Shown here: positions 50,320 to 58,965 of the stretch, piece after piece | How the letters are laid out: each line of letters opens with the position of its first letter | Position numbering within the stretch: position 1 is the first letter of the stretch | Assembly: GCA_913060515.1 (NCBI GenBank) | Contig: CAJXRZ010000017.1 | Coordinates: 1 to 64,000 of the forward strand | Source of the DNA: an uncultured Pseudomonadota bacterium | GTDB lineage: Bacteria; Myxococcota_A; UBA796; CAJQPC01 | Direction: 5' to 3' | Length of the DNA stretch: 64,000 bases | The notes under the pieces: model-generated | Told to the model about the DNA's origin: nothing | Seen by the model: the letters and a program-made list of their open reading frames with translations, nothing else | Database searches by the model: none | Position numbers and translations under genes: made by a program

Positions 50320-51027
50320 TCAGGGTTGGGTGAAGTCCACCACCCAAGGATGCGCTAGGCCTGCCAGCACCGGGCCCAGCAAGTCCGTCCAGGCTTGGCA
50401 CTCATCCAAGATCCAGCTGTCAGCGCTCGCGGAGACGCCGCCTTGAGCCAGCAGCACGGGGTCCACCTGGTCCTCGAGGCTGACCTGCCAGAGCCAGTCC
50501 CGCTCTTCTGATACCTGCCGCAGCAAGCCGGCGAGCTTGCCGCTGTTGGAGACCGGTCGGTCGATCCACCAGTGCACGGACCGCGCAGGTGCGAGGACCT
50601 GGCCCACAAGGGTGATGGCTTGCAGGGTGTGGTCCACCGAACGCCAGCTTCCGTGTACGCCGCCCAGGTCCCTGTAGGCGCCATCACAGCCCAAAAGCAA
50701 GGGACCACCGCCCAGAGCACGCTCTACGCAGATGAGCACGTTGAAGGCGTCCACGTGCACAGCGCGTCCCTCCAGGGCCCTCACTTGCTTGGCCGCGCGC
50801 TGGCGCTGCTGCTCACCTGAGCAAGCCGAGCGAATCAGAGCGTCCCGCTGTCGTTTGGAGAGCTGGAACTTGTCCCCCACGACGCGCAGCGCCGAGCTCT
50901 CCTTGTACCCGCGGCCCAGGAGCCAGCCCAAGTCGACCGCAGCCTCTCGCAGCTTCGGCCAGGCCTTGGGACCCAGGTCCTGTGCATCTCGCGGATGTGG
51001 GCCGCGCTGGGTGGGCCTCTGGCTCAC
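50320..51027 (-). CDS. DUF434-type protein
   Basis: 235 residues. Helical N-terminus (LREAAVDLGWLLGRGYKESSALRVVGDKFQLSKRQR) followed by an alpha/beta domain (VHVDAFNVLICVE, LLGCDGAYRDLGG) that matches my recollection of DUF434 proteins, whose function is not established. VDAFN and late acidic residues hint at a PIN-like nuclease layout (inference). Its ATG overlaps the flavin reductase stop. Confidence 0.78.
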   Translation of the reverse strand: MSQRPTQRGPHPRDAQDLGPKAWPKLREAAVDLGWLLGRGYKESSALRVVGDKFQLSKRQRDALIRSACSGEQQRQRAAKQVRALEGRAVHVDAFNVLICVERALGGGPLLLGCDGAYRDLGGVHGSWRSVDHTLQAITLVGQVLAPARSVHWWIDRPVSNSGKLAGLLRQVSEERDWLWQVSLEDQVDPVLLAQGGVSASADSWILDECQAWTDLLGPVLAGLAHPWVVDFTQP

Positions 51028-51563
51028 TTCAGGGATTCAGCCAGTGTCTTGGCCAGAGCCAGGAGCTGGTTGTGAAGGGCCTCGTCCACGACACGGCCGG
51101 TCTCCGTGTCCAGGTTCTGACCGGCTCTTGGGATGGACAGAGCGCCGACCACCACGCCGTCAAAGTGGGGCATCATCGCGCTCGCTTGAGCAAGCACAGT
51201 CTTGCCGCCGCCGCCGCCGGGCGATGTGGAGAGCAGCAGAACGGGCTTGTTCTGGAAGACCTTGCGTTCCGCCCTGGAGGCCCAGTCAAAGAGGTTCTTG
51301 AAGGCAGCGGTGTAGCTGCCGTTGTGCTCGGCGAAGGAGATCACCAGTGCGTCCGCGTTCGCGATGGCGGCCAGGAAGTCATGGGCCGCCTGGGGAATAC
51401 CAGACTCACGCTCCAAGTCCTGGCTGTACACAGGGAGAGGGAAGTCCGCCGGAGTCAGGGGCTCAACGTGTGTGTCTGCCACCAGTGATGCGGCGTAGCT
51501 CGCCAGCTTTCGGTTGATGGAGCGGCTGTTCATGGAGGTGCCAAAGGCCAATACGCGCGACAT
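51024..51563 (-). CDS. NAD(P)H-dependent FMN reductase
   Basis: 179 residues, flavodoxin-like. GTSMNSRSINRKLA binds the FMN phosphate, and the SFAEHNGSYTAAFKNLFDWAS and STSPGGGGG segments are typical of the SsuE/azoreductase-like group. Transfers hydride from NAD(P)H to FMN or quinones. Divergent from an old yellow enzyme gene, with a palindrome between them, suggesting joint control by an electrophile or redox regulator. Confidence 0.92.
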   Translation of the reverse strand: MSRVLAFGTSMNSRSINRKLASYAASLVADTHVEPLTPADFPLPVYSQDLERESGIPQAAHDFLAAIANADALVISFAEHNGSYTAAFKNLFDWASRAERKVFQNKPVLLLSTSPGGGGGKTVLAQASAMMPHFDGVVVGALSIPRAGQNLDTETGRVVDEALHNQLLALAKTLAESLK

Positions 51564-51591
51564 GTCTCACCTTGCTTTACATCCCTCACTA

Positions 51592-51604
51592 ATCCCCAGG
51601 GGAT
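51592..51604. promoter_or_regulatory. Palindrome between flavin reductase and old yellow enzyme genes
   Basis: ATCCCC-A-GGGGAT, a perfect 13-base palindrome in a 51-base divergent intergenic region. TTTACA at 51576-51581 could be a -35 element for the plus-strand gene. The position suits an operator serving both promoters. Confidence 0.5.
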
Positions 51605-51614
51605 ACACGCCCAC

Positions 51615-52682
51615 ATGCACACTTCAATCACTTTGCCCTGCGGCCTGAGCCTCCCCAATCGGGTGGCCCTGGCCCCACTGACCAACCTGCAGTCACAGCC
51701 CGACGGGTCCCTGGGAGAGGATGAGCTGCGCTGGCTGGAGCGCCGCGCGAGCGGGGGCTTTGGTCTCATCAGCACTTGTGCGGCCTTCGTCTCCAAGCAA
51801 GGCCACGCTTGGCCGGGGCAGCTGGGCATCGCGGAGCCCAAGCACCTGGCCGGTCTCACGCGCCTCGCTCAGGCGCTGGCGCCTCACGGGCCTGCCATCG
51901 TTCAGCTCCATCACGGCGGCGTACAAGCCAAGCTCGCGCCGGATCCCATCAGCACCGGTGGGCCAGAGGGCGCCCGGGCAGCCACCGTGCAGGACCTGGA
52001 GCAAGTGGTCGAGGACTACGTCGCTGCAGCACAGATGGCGGAGCAGGCTGGGTTTGCGGGGGTCGAGATCCACGGCGCCAACGGCTACCTCTTCACCCAG
52101 TTCCTCGCGCCCGAGGACAACCCGCGCACCGATGCCTACGGCGGCGCCTTGGAGGGGCGGGCCAAGCTGCTCCGGGACACCCTCCAGGCGGTTCGGGCTG
52201 CGGTCTCGCCTGGTTTTGCCGTGGGCGTGCGGCTCTCTCCCGTGGACACCTGGGCCAAGCGCGGCCTTGTGCTCGCTGACACCGAGCGCCTTGTGAAGTG
52301 GCTGGCGCAGGATGGGGCCGACTTTGTGCACCTCTCCCTGCGGAACGCCGGTGGCACGCCGCCCTTCGAGGACACTGATGTGCCCGTGGTCCAGAGCATC
52401 CGGGCCGCGCTGCCCGACTCTGTGCCTCTCATCTCCGCAGGTGGAATCTGGACCCACGACGATGCCCGCGCGGTGTTGGACAAGGGCGCCGATCTGGTGG
52501 CCCTGGGACGGGTTGCCATCGGGAATCCGGACTGGCCTCGACAGGGAGAGAATCAGGAGATTGTGCGTACACCCTTCACTCCCGAGCACCTGCGCAGCGT
52601 GTCGGTGGGGGAGTCCTTCGTCACCTACCTGAAAAAGTTCCCCGGCATGGTGGTCGGCGGCGCCCCCGTGCGCACCCACTGA
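51615..52682 (+). CDS. Old yellow enzyme-family NADH:flavin oxidoreductase
   Basis: 355 residues, FMN-binding TIM barrel: LPNRVALAPLTN at the start, VQLHHGG, the GVEIHGANGYLFTQFLAP signature with DNPRTDAYGG, and DLVALGRVAIGNPDW near the end. Reduces activated C=C bonds or related electrophiles. Adjacent YghU-type protein and divergent FMN reductase suggest a small electrophile-detoxification group. Confidence 0.94.
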   Translation: MHTSITLPCGLSLPNRVALAPLTNLQSQPDGSLGEDELRWLERRASGGFGLISTCAAFVSKQGHAWPGQLGIAEPKHLAGLTRLAQALAPHGPAIVQLHHGGVQAKLAPDPISTGGPEGARAATVQDLEQVVEDYVAAAQMAEQAGFAGVEIHGANGYLFTQFLAPEDNPRTDAYGGALEGRAKLLRDTLQAVRAAVSPGFAVGVRLSPVDTWAKRGLVLADTERLVKWLAQDGADFVHLSLRNAGGTPPFEDTDVPVVQSIRAALPDSVPLISAGGIWTHDDARAVLDKGADLVALGRVAIGNPDWPRQGENQEIVRTPFTPEHLRSVSVGESFVTYLKKFPGMVVGGAPVRTH

Positions 52683-52700
52683 GTCCACAGGAGTTCAAGC

Positions 52701-53576
52701 ATGTCTGAGTACACCCCCCCGAAGGTCTGGACCTGGGACAAGGCCAGCGGCGGCAAGTTCGCCAACATCAACCGGCCTATCGCGGGGTCTACCCACGACA
52801 AAGAGCGCCCGGTGGGGGAGCACCCCTTTCAGCTCTACTCCCTGGCCACCCCCAACGGGGTCAAGGTCACGGTGATGCTCGAGGAGCTGCTGCACGCCGG
52901 GCATACGGGCGCGGAGTACGATGCTTGGCTCATCAACATCCAGGCGGGCGACCAGTTCTCCAGCGGCTTTGTGGAGGTCAACCCCAACTCCAAGATTCCG
53001 GCCCTGATGGACCACAGCGTAAAGCCCCCGCAGCGCGTGTTCGAGAGCGGGTCCATCCTGCTCTACTTGGCCGAGAAGTTCGGCGCCTTCTTGCCCACAG
53101 AGCCGGCCAAGCGCACCGAGGCCATCAGCTGGCTGATGTGGCAGATGGGCAGCGCGCCCTACCTTGGCGGTGGTTTCGGTCACTTCTACGCCTACGCGCC
53201 GAGCAAGATGGAGTACCCCATCGACCGCTTCGCGATGGAGACCAAGCGCCAGCTGGACGTTCTGAACCGCTACCTGGCCGAGAACGAGTTCATGGCCGGG
53301 GACGAGTACTCCATCGCCGACATGGCGATCTGGCCTTGGTACGGCGCGGTGGTCAAGGGCTTGGTCTACGACGCAGCCGAGTTCCTCGCTGTGCACGAGT
53401 ACGAGCATGTCCTGCGTTGGACCAACCAGATCGCGAAGCGGCCTGCGGTGAAGCGTGGGCGCATGGTCAACCGAGCCTGGGGGGAGGCCAGCAGTCAGCT
53501 CCACGAGCGACACGCGGCCAGCGACTTTGAGACCAAGACGGCGGACAAGTCGGTGAAACAGGTCGTCGGGGACTGA
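52701..53576 (+). CDS. yghU: YghU-type glutathione S-transferase/disulfide reductase
   Basis: 291 residues. Thioredoxin-like N-terminal domain with the long YghU lead-in (PKVWTWDKASGGKFANINRP), LATPNGVKV at the glutathione site, and SGSILLYLAEKFG. The helical C-terminal domain contains FAMETKRQLDVLNRYLAEN. YghU reduces disulfides with glutathione. It follows the old yellow enzyme gene by 18 bases. Confidence 0.93.
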   Translation: MSEYTPPKVWTWDKASGGKFANINRPIAGSTHDKERPVGEHPFQLYSLATPNGVKVTVMLEELLHAGHTGAEYDAWLINIQAGDQFSSGFVEVNPNSKIPALMDHSVKPPQRVFESGSILLYLAEKFGAFLPTEPAKRTEAISWLMWQMGSAPYLGGGFGHFYAYAPSKMEYPIDRFAMETKRQLDVLNRYLAENEFMAGDEYSIADMAIWPWYGAVVKGLVYDAAEFLAVHEYEHVLRWTNQIAKRPAVKRGRMVNRAWGEASSQLHERHAASDFETKTADKSVKQVVGD

Positions 53577-53624
53577 GTTTCGTCGTCGAGATCGGCCAAA
53601 GCAAAGTCGTGGTTCAATACACCC

Positions 53625-54539
53625 ATGCCACAGCTGAGAGACGAGAGAAGCCAGGCCCACCGGCGCCTGTTGAGCGAGACCACCGTCGGACGCTCCCGCA
53701 GCTGCGTGCTGCGCTTGGAGGACCCGCGTGCATCCTCCCTGCACGCGGTCCTGGCGTGGAACGGCAGCGCCTGGGAGCTGCGGGACTTGGGAAGCCGCAA
53801 CGGCACCTTCGTGAACGGCCGGCGACTGGAGAGCGGGGAGCGAGAGCTCTTGGAGTCGGGCGTCAAGTTGGGCTTTGGCGGACAGGACCAAGTCTGGACC
53901 TTGGTGGACGACGAGCCCCCGGTGCTGGGCGCCAGATCGTCCACCGGAGACTGGGAGGAGGCCCAGGCAGAGCTCCTGACCTTGCCCAACCCCGAGAGCC
54001 CCGAGGTGGTGGTCTACGCCGATGAGAAGGGCCAGTGGGTGTTGGAGAAGGAATACGACTCGCAGATCGTCGAGGCCGGCTTTCAAGTACAAGCCGGCGG
54101 CAAGCTCTGGACCTTGGACCTCCCCCAGCATCTGGCGCCTACCGCTGCTGCCCCAAAGGCTTCGACCACTCTGAGCTTCAGCGAGCTGCACATCGCCTTC
54201 AAGGTCAGCAGCGATGAGGAGAACGTGCTGCTCGAGCTGCAGTGGCAGGGGCACCTCCGCCAGATCCCGCACCGCGCCCAGAACTATCTGTTGCTGACCC
54301 TGGCCAGGGCACGCCAGGAGGAGGCGGACCGGGAGCCCGCCGAGCGCGGCTGGTGCTACAGGGACGACTTGATTCGCGGCCTCCGCATCCCCGAGAACCA
54401 GTTCAACGTGGCCATCTTCCGAGCCCGTCAGCATTTGAGCCGAGCCGGAGTCATCGGCGCAAAGGCTGTGGTGGAGCGACGCCGTGGGTCTACCCAGCTT
54501 CGCTTGGGAACGGACCGCTTCGACATTGTGCGGCTATAG
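53625..54539 (+). CDS. FHA-domain protein with C-terminal winged-helix-like region
   Basis: 304 residues. An FHA domain (1-100) has the phosphothreonine-binding pattern TVGRSRSC, SLHAVL and LGSRNGTFVNG. The middle is acidic. The C-terminus (YLLLTLARARQEE, RGLRIPENQFNVAIFRARQHLSRAG) resembles the winged-helix region seen in other FHA proteins of Myxococcota. Its stop overlaps the GTG of the kinase gene, so it is a probable target or adaptor of that kinase. Confidence 0.9.
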   Translation: MPQLRDERSQAHRRLLSETTVGRSRSCVLRLEDPRASSLHAVLAWNGSAWELRDLGSRNGTFVNGRRLESGERELLESGVKLGFGGQDQVWTLVDDEPPVLGARSSTGDWEEAQAELLTLPNPESPEVVVYADEKGQWVLEKEYDSQIVEAGFQVQAGGKLWTLDLPQHLAPTAAAPKASTTLSFSELHIAFKVSSDEENVLLELQWQGHLRQIPHRAQNYLLLTLARARQEEADREPAERGWCYRDDLIRGLRIPENQFNVAIFRARQHLSRAGVIGAKAVVERRRGSTQLRLGTDRFDIVRL

Positions 54540-56836
54540 TGGCCGAGACCGTTGAGACCCAAGCGACCTGTTGGACCCTTGAGCTGGAGGCCGACGCTCA
54601 GCAGGTGCGCCAAGAGAAGGGGCTCTCCGAGACCAGCCCCAAGGCCCGCTACGAGCTGGGTGCCTTGATGGGCCGAGGAGGCATGGGTGAGGTTCGCCGG
54701 GTGCGGGATCACGTGCTCCAGCGGGACCTGGTGCGCAAGACCCTGCGCTGGGAGCTCCTGGAAGATGCCCGGGCCATGAGCCGCTTCACCAACGAGGCGC
54801 GCATCACGGCCCATCTGCAGCACCCGGGCGTGGTCCCGGTCTACGACATCGGTGTGATGGAGGATGGAAGGCCCTACTACACGATGCAAGAGGTGCGCGG
54901 GCCCCTGCTGGGTGAAGCCTTCGACAAGTGGCCACTTCAACGCGCCGTCGAGGCCATTCGACGTGTTGCAGACGTGTTGGCCTTGGCCCACAGCAACGCC
55001 ATCATCCACCGGGATTTGAAGCCCGAGAATGTGATGGTCGGCCAGTTTGGCGCCGTGATCTTGCTGGACTGGGGAATCGCCAGGGCAGAAGCACCGATTG
55101 GCGTAGAGGCATTCCCCGGCGCGAGGGTCGGCACGGCCCCCTACATGTCACCAGAGATGGCCCAAGGGAAGCTGGACCAGGTCGGCCCATGGAGCGATGT
55201 CTGGCAGCTGGGGTGCATGCTGCTGGAGCTGCTACAAGGGGAGGCGCCTCGTCGCGGCAGCGCGGCCCTGCATCAAGCAGCGCGGGAGCCCCTGACCCTG
55301 CCGGAGCGGGGGGACGCCAGGCTCTTGGAGATCTGCGCACAGATGCTCCAGTGGGACCCTCAGGAGCGCATTCAGGACGGCGCAGCCGCGGCCCAAGCCC
55401 TGGCGGATTGGCTGGAAGGCGCCGACCGCAGGGAGCGAGGCTTGGCGGTCGTGGAGGACGCCTGGATCCACGGCCGGCGTGCCCAGGACTGGAGCAAGCG
55501 TGCCCACTCTCTGAGGGTGGAGGCCGAAGCGATTCTCCTGCCCCTCAAGCCCTTCTCTCCGGCAAAGGACAAGGCCCCTGGATGGGTACTGGAAGACCAA
55601 GCCCGCGACTGCGAGGTCCAGCTGGCCCTGGAGCTGGACCACCAAGAGCAGACCTTGCAGGCCGCGCTGCGCGTGGAACCAGAGCTCCCAGAGGCCCATC
55701 GCGCCCTGGCGGTGCTCTACCGCGACCGCCATGGGCAAGCAGAGAGGGAAGGGGACCTGGTCGAGGCGGGTCGCTGGGAGCAGCGTCTGCGGATGCACGA
55801 CCGCGGAGAGAACGCCCAGTACTTGGCTGGCGAAGGCCGCCTGAGTGTGGACTTTGAAGGCCGCATCGAGCTCGCACGCTTTGTCAGGCGCGGCCGCCGC
55901 TTGGTGGCGGTGACGCTGGCCCAGTTGCAGGGGCCGGTTCGAGAGCACGTCTTGCCAAAGGGCAGCTATGTACTGCGCTGTGCGGGCCGGCCTATACCCG
56001 TCTTGGTCGGACGGCAGTCCCACTGGGAGCAGCGGGTTCGAGTGCCAGAGGGGCTGGGACCAGAGGACTGTTGGGTGCCTGAAGGACCCTTTGGCTTTGG
56101 GGGCGATGCCCACGCGGCCGACGCCCTACCGGCCACACAGGCTTGGCTCTCGGGCTTTGTGATTCGCCGGCATCCGGTGACGCTGGCCGAATATGGCGTC
56201 TTCCTCAACACGCTGGAGTCCCCAGAGGCCCACCGGCCGGCTCCCTTTGAGAACCGGGGTGGGATGCGCGCCTTTGAGGGGCCGCCCGGAAGCTTGACCG
56301 TCAGCCCCCACTGCGAGACCTTCCCCTGGTCCCCCATGCTGCCCGTCACCAACATTCGGTGGACGGATGCCGTGGCCTATGCAGCTTGGTTCGCCGAGAT
56401 CAGCGGTCAGGACTGGCGTTTGCCCCACTCCTTGGAGTGGGAGAAGGCCGCCAGGGGGGTGGATGGTCGGCCGCTCCCGTGGGGCGATTTTCTGGAGCCC
56501 ACCTGGGCGTGCACCATCGACTCCGTGCAGAGCCGGCCCAAGGTCATCCCGATCGACAGCTATCCCCTCGATCTGAGCCTCTACGGCGTGCGCGGGCTCG
56601 TCGGCAACGTGCGGGACTTCTGTCTGGACGTGTACCGCAAGGATGGACCGGAGCTCGATGGGGGGCGACTCAAGGAGGCGCTCCTGCCTGGCGCGGCCGA
56701 CGCCGCGCACTGGGCCAATGTGCGAGGCGGTGCAGCGGCCTCGGGCGGGAGCATGGTTCGACCAGCGACCCGGCTCGGATTGAACCCCGAGAACCGGGTG
56801 CCCAAGGTCGGCTTTAGACTGGCTCGCTCCCTCTAA
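54539..56836 (+). CDS. Ser/Thr protein kinase fused to FGE-sulfatase domain
   Basis: 765 residues from GTG 54539, overlapping the FHA stop. Kinase domain about 38-300: GRGGMGEV glycine loop, HRDLKPENV catalytic loop, DWG in place of DFG (frequent in this kinase group) and APYMSPE. A helical middle region follows with TPR-like spacing (LALELDHQEQTLQAALRVEPELPEAHRALAVLY). From about 530 an FGE-sulfatase (SUMF1-like) domain begins (HPVTLAEYGVF, VTNIRWTDAVAYAAWFAE, LPHSLEWEKAARG, GNVRDFC, GFRLARS). No transmembrane segment is obvious, so it is probably cytoplasmic. Confidence 0.94.
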   Translation: MAETVETQATCWTLELEADAQQVRQEKGLSETSPKARYELGALMGRGGMGEVRRVRDHVLQRDLVRKTLRWELLEDARAMSRFTNEARITAHLQHPGVVPVYDIGVMEDGRPYYTMQEVRGPLLGEAFDKWPLQRAVEAIRRVADVLALAHSNAIIHRDLKPENVMVGQFGAVILLDWGIARAEAPIGVEAFPGARVGTAPYMSPEMAQGKLDQVGPWSDVWQLGCMLLELLQGEAPRRGSAALHQAAREPLTLPERGDARLLEICAQMLQWDPQERIQDGAAAAQALADWLEGADRRERGLAVVEDAWIHGRRAQDWSKRAHSLRVEAEAILLPLKPFSPAKDKAPGWVLEDQARDCEVQLALELDHQEQTLQAALRVEPELPEAHRALAVLYRDRHGQAEREGDLVEAGRWEQRLRMHDRGENAQYLAGEGRLSVDFEGRIELARFVRRGRRLVAVTLAQLQGPVREHVLPKGSYVLRCAGRPIPVLVGRQSHWEQRVRVPEGLGPEDCWVPEGPFGFGGDAHAADALPATQAWLSGFVIRRHPVTLAEYGVFLNTLESPEAHRPAPFENRGGMRAFEGPPGSLTVSPHCETFPWSPMLPVTNIRWTDAVAYAAWFAEISGQDWRLPHSLEWEKAARGVDGRPLPWGDFLEPTWACTIDSVQSRPKVIPIDSYPLDLSLYGVRGLVGNVRDFCLDVYRKDGPELDGGRLKEALLPGAADAAHWANVRGGAAASGGSMVRPATRLGLNPENRVPKVGFRLARSL

Positions 56837-56842
56837 ATCACC

Positions 56843-58672
56843 CTAAAAACTGTCTTCACAGGCGTGGCTAAAGGAAACGCCGGGGGGAGGGGGTGCCTGC
56901 ACCCACTGCACCACCTGGCCGGGAGCGAGCACCATGGCGTTGCCGAAATTCAGGCGAACGCCGGGCTGTCCAGGAGGACGGAACCACTGCAGTCCGTTGC
57001 TGAGCTTCTTCACGCGGGCCTTGATGACCCCGTTCTGCGCCACGTTCCATGCGTTGGCGCCGGGCGAGGCCGAGCTTGGGGCAAAGGCCGCCGAGGGGCA
57101 TCCTTGAATCAGGGCGTTCTGAGGAATGCCTTGTGCGTTGAGCCATCCGGCCAGGTCGGCGCTTGGGGGTTGGGGCTGTGTAGGGCGTCGAAGGTTGAAG
57201 GCCGTTGCAGGATTGGGGCCCGTCAGGCGGCTCACGGAGCCATTCCAGATCCAATACTCCTGGTTTGGCTGCCAGGTGTGGCCAGCCGCTGAGAAGCTCT
57301 GGTCCTTCGTTCTCAGGAGCCAGCCCAAGACCGCGCCGTTGCTCTCCAGCTCGTAGATGTGCCCGCTGTCTCCCGCATCGATCTCCTCCTTGAGTCGAAC
57401 AGGCATCAAGACGGACTCGGGTGTCCCGGCCGGCCCGCCAAAGAACTCCCATTGCCCGCAGATACCTTGGGCGGAGTTGAAGGGGCGCTGCTCGTTGCCC
57501 ACCAGGCCCAGCAGAGCGTAGATGCGGCCCACCAAGTCGTCCGTTGTGATGCCAAAGGCCCGGCCGTCCTTGTAGACCTTGACAGGGAGCTGGCTGAGCA
57601 CTGTGACGAGCGCCCAGGTGAAGGCGCCGTGCCAGCGGTTGTCGAAGACGGCGCGCTTGCTCGCCTGACCCATCGCACAGCTCGAGAGCAGCGCCATGTT
57701 GCCGTGGGCCAATGGCAGGCCCGTGTGCTCGTTGTAGAGCTCGGTGTTCAGAGCGCGGCCGGGGGACTCTTTGAGGCAGGTCTCCAAGACGATGGACACC
57801 CGGCTCTCCTCCGGCACATCCCGCATCATCTGGAAGAAGGCCTTGTTGAAGGAGATCAAGCCACGCAGGCTGTCCCCGTCCGTGAAGGGGTCGGCGTGCA
57901 GCACGCTCTGGATGATCTCCGGCGTGTAGTCCAGCTGCATGGCCCACTTCATGGCCTCCTTCGCGTTCTTCTCGCGGGTCCAGCCGCTGGAGCCCAGGCC
58001 CTCACCCATGTTGCCCAGGTACTTCATCATTCGGGTCACGCCGCCCGTGGGGAGCGTGTAGCCCAGGGATTCTGCGACAGCGGCCATGCCGGCCCGGGGG
58101 TTGTCCAGGGCGCCAGGGTGCGCTGCCAGTCCATTCAGGAAGGCGTGGATCTTCTCGGGCTCGGGCCCAGTGACCTCGTCGATGGCACTGAGCAGGGTGG
58201 CGCGGGCCGCATAGCGCCAGAAATCGCCGTCGAGGACAGGCTGGGCTTGGGCGGGATCCAAGCGCACATCAGCCGGGCAGAGAGCCGGGTGTCCGCTCTG
58301 GGTCACGACACTGTGGCCTGCGTAGTAGATGATGCCCTGGCTGCCGTTCTTCTGGAGCTTGGAGGCCAGCCACTGCAGGCCCTCCAGAATGCCCTGTTGG
58401 GTCGCTGGTCCAAAGCTGGCTTGGGCCATGTTCATGTTTTGAACCGGGTCCCGGCCCATGGCCACCGCCTCGAAGCCGTTGGCGTTGCCCAAGGGGTTGC
58501 TGAGCACGCGGATGTTGTCAGCAGGAACGTCCATCATGCGAATCAACATGGCCATGGAGCGCAGGTCGTTTTGGGCGCCTGTCAGGTCGTTCTGGCCGGG
58601 TTGAGCCCCCGAGGACAAGTCCAGGTAGCTGTAGTCGGAGATTCCAATAATCAAGGCGTAGGTTGCAGACAT
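56843..58672 (-). CDS. Caspase-like (peptidase C14/metacaspase) protein
   Basis: 609 residues. N-terminal caspase fold start (YALIIGISDYSYL, LTGAQNDLRSM), catalytic His120 in YYAGHS and probable catalytic Cys299 in VLETCLKES. The two are separated by about 180 residues, much more than usual, because a helical insertion (about 155-270) interrupts the domain. After about 430 a Pro-rich and beta-type C-terminus follows, without a known family. Convergent with the kinase-FGE gene, 6 bases apart; together with the FHA gene it suggests a signalling or cell-death module. Confidence 0.85.
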   Translation of the reverse strand: MSATYALIIGISDYSYLDLSSGAQPGQNDLTGAQNDLRSMAMLIRMMDVPADNIRVLSNPLGNANGFEAVAMGRDPVQNMNMAQASFGPATQQGILEGLQWLASKLQKNGSQGIIYYAGHSVVTQSGHPALCPADVRLDPAQAQPVLDGDFWRYAARATLLSAIDEVTGPEPEKIHAFLNGLAAHPGALDNPRAGMAAVAESLGYTLPTGGVTRMMKYLGNMGEGLGSSGWTREKNAKEAMKWAMQLDYTPEIIQSVLHADPFTDGDSLRGLISFNKAFFQMMRDVPEESRVSIVLETCLKESPGRALNTELYNEHTGLPLAHGNMALLSSCAMGQASKRAVFDNRWHGAFTWALVTVLSQLPVKVYKDGRAFGITTDDLVGRIYALLGLVGNEQRPFNSAQGICGQWEFFGGPAGTPESVLMPVRLKEEIDAGDSGHIYELESNGAVLGWLLRTKDQSFSAAGHTWQPNQEYWIWNGSVSRLTGPNPATAFNLRRPTQPQPPSADLAGWLNAQGIPQNALIQGCPSAAFAPSSASPGANAWNVAQNGVIKARVKKLSNGLQWFRPPGQPGVRLNFGNAMVLAPGQVVQWVQAPPPPGVSFSHACEDSF

Positions 58673-58965
58673 TTAAGGCTCCAGAAGCTTAGGAGAAGGG
58701 TAGCAAAATGTGACAGGTCGGGAGGGGTTCAGCCCCTGCAACACTGTGTTGCAGGGGCCGCTGAGAGTGGAGGAAGTCCCAGGTGGTCGGTGTCTTTCTT
58801 AGGCCTTGCGTGTGGGCTCGCTCTGGCCCAATCAATCTACGGGCTCACCCCCGGAGCGACGATTACCGCCCGTTACCGGAGGCTGTAGTGGCGGGATTCT
58901 GGGTCTGCGCCGGCTAGGCGATTTGCACCGAGCGGAGGGGCACCAAAGAGTGTTAGTTGCACCCC
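58673..58965. other. Intergenic region with strong hairpin
   Basis: 293 bases between the caspase-like gene (minus) and the methyltransferase gene (plus). The main feature is the hairpin at 58732-58758. AGCGGAGGGG lies about 25 bases before the ATG at 58966. A 32-codon GTG frame (58790-58888) with a signal-like start was noticed but is not convincing. No RNA gene seen. Confidence 0.5.
58732..58758. repeat. Perfect 12-bp inverted repeat (hairpin)
   Basis: GCCCCTGCAACA, loop CTG, TGTTGCAGGGGC. All 12 pairs match, so it would form a very stable stem in RNA of either strand. No U-run follows, which argues against a simple intrinsic terminator. It lies 60 bases upstream of the caspase-like start, in its probable leader or promoter. 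Confidence 0.75.

Noticed and set aside
57359-58888. Long plus-strand open frame opposite the caspase-like gene
   Set aside because: Shadow frame with Gln/His/Val-rich composition; the minus-strand gene carries catalytic motifs.
58790-58888. 32-codon GTG frame with a signal-peptide-like start
   Set aside because: The only ribosome-binding-like sequence is about 16 bases away, the mature part would be under 20 residues, and nothing supports translation.
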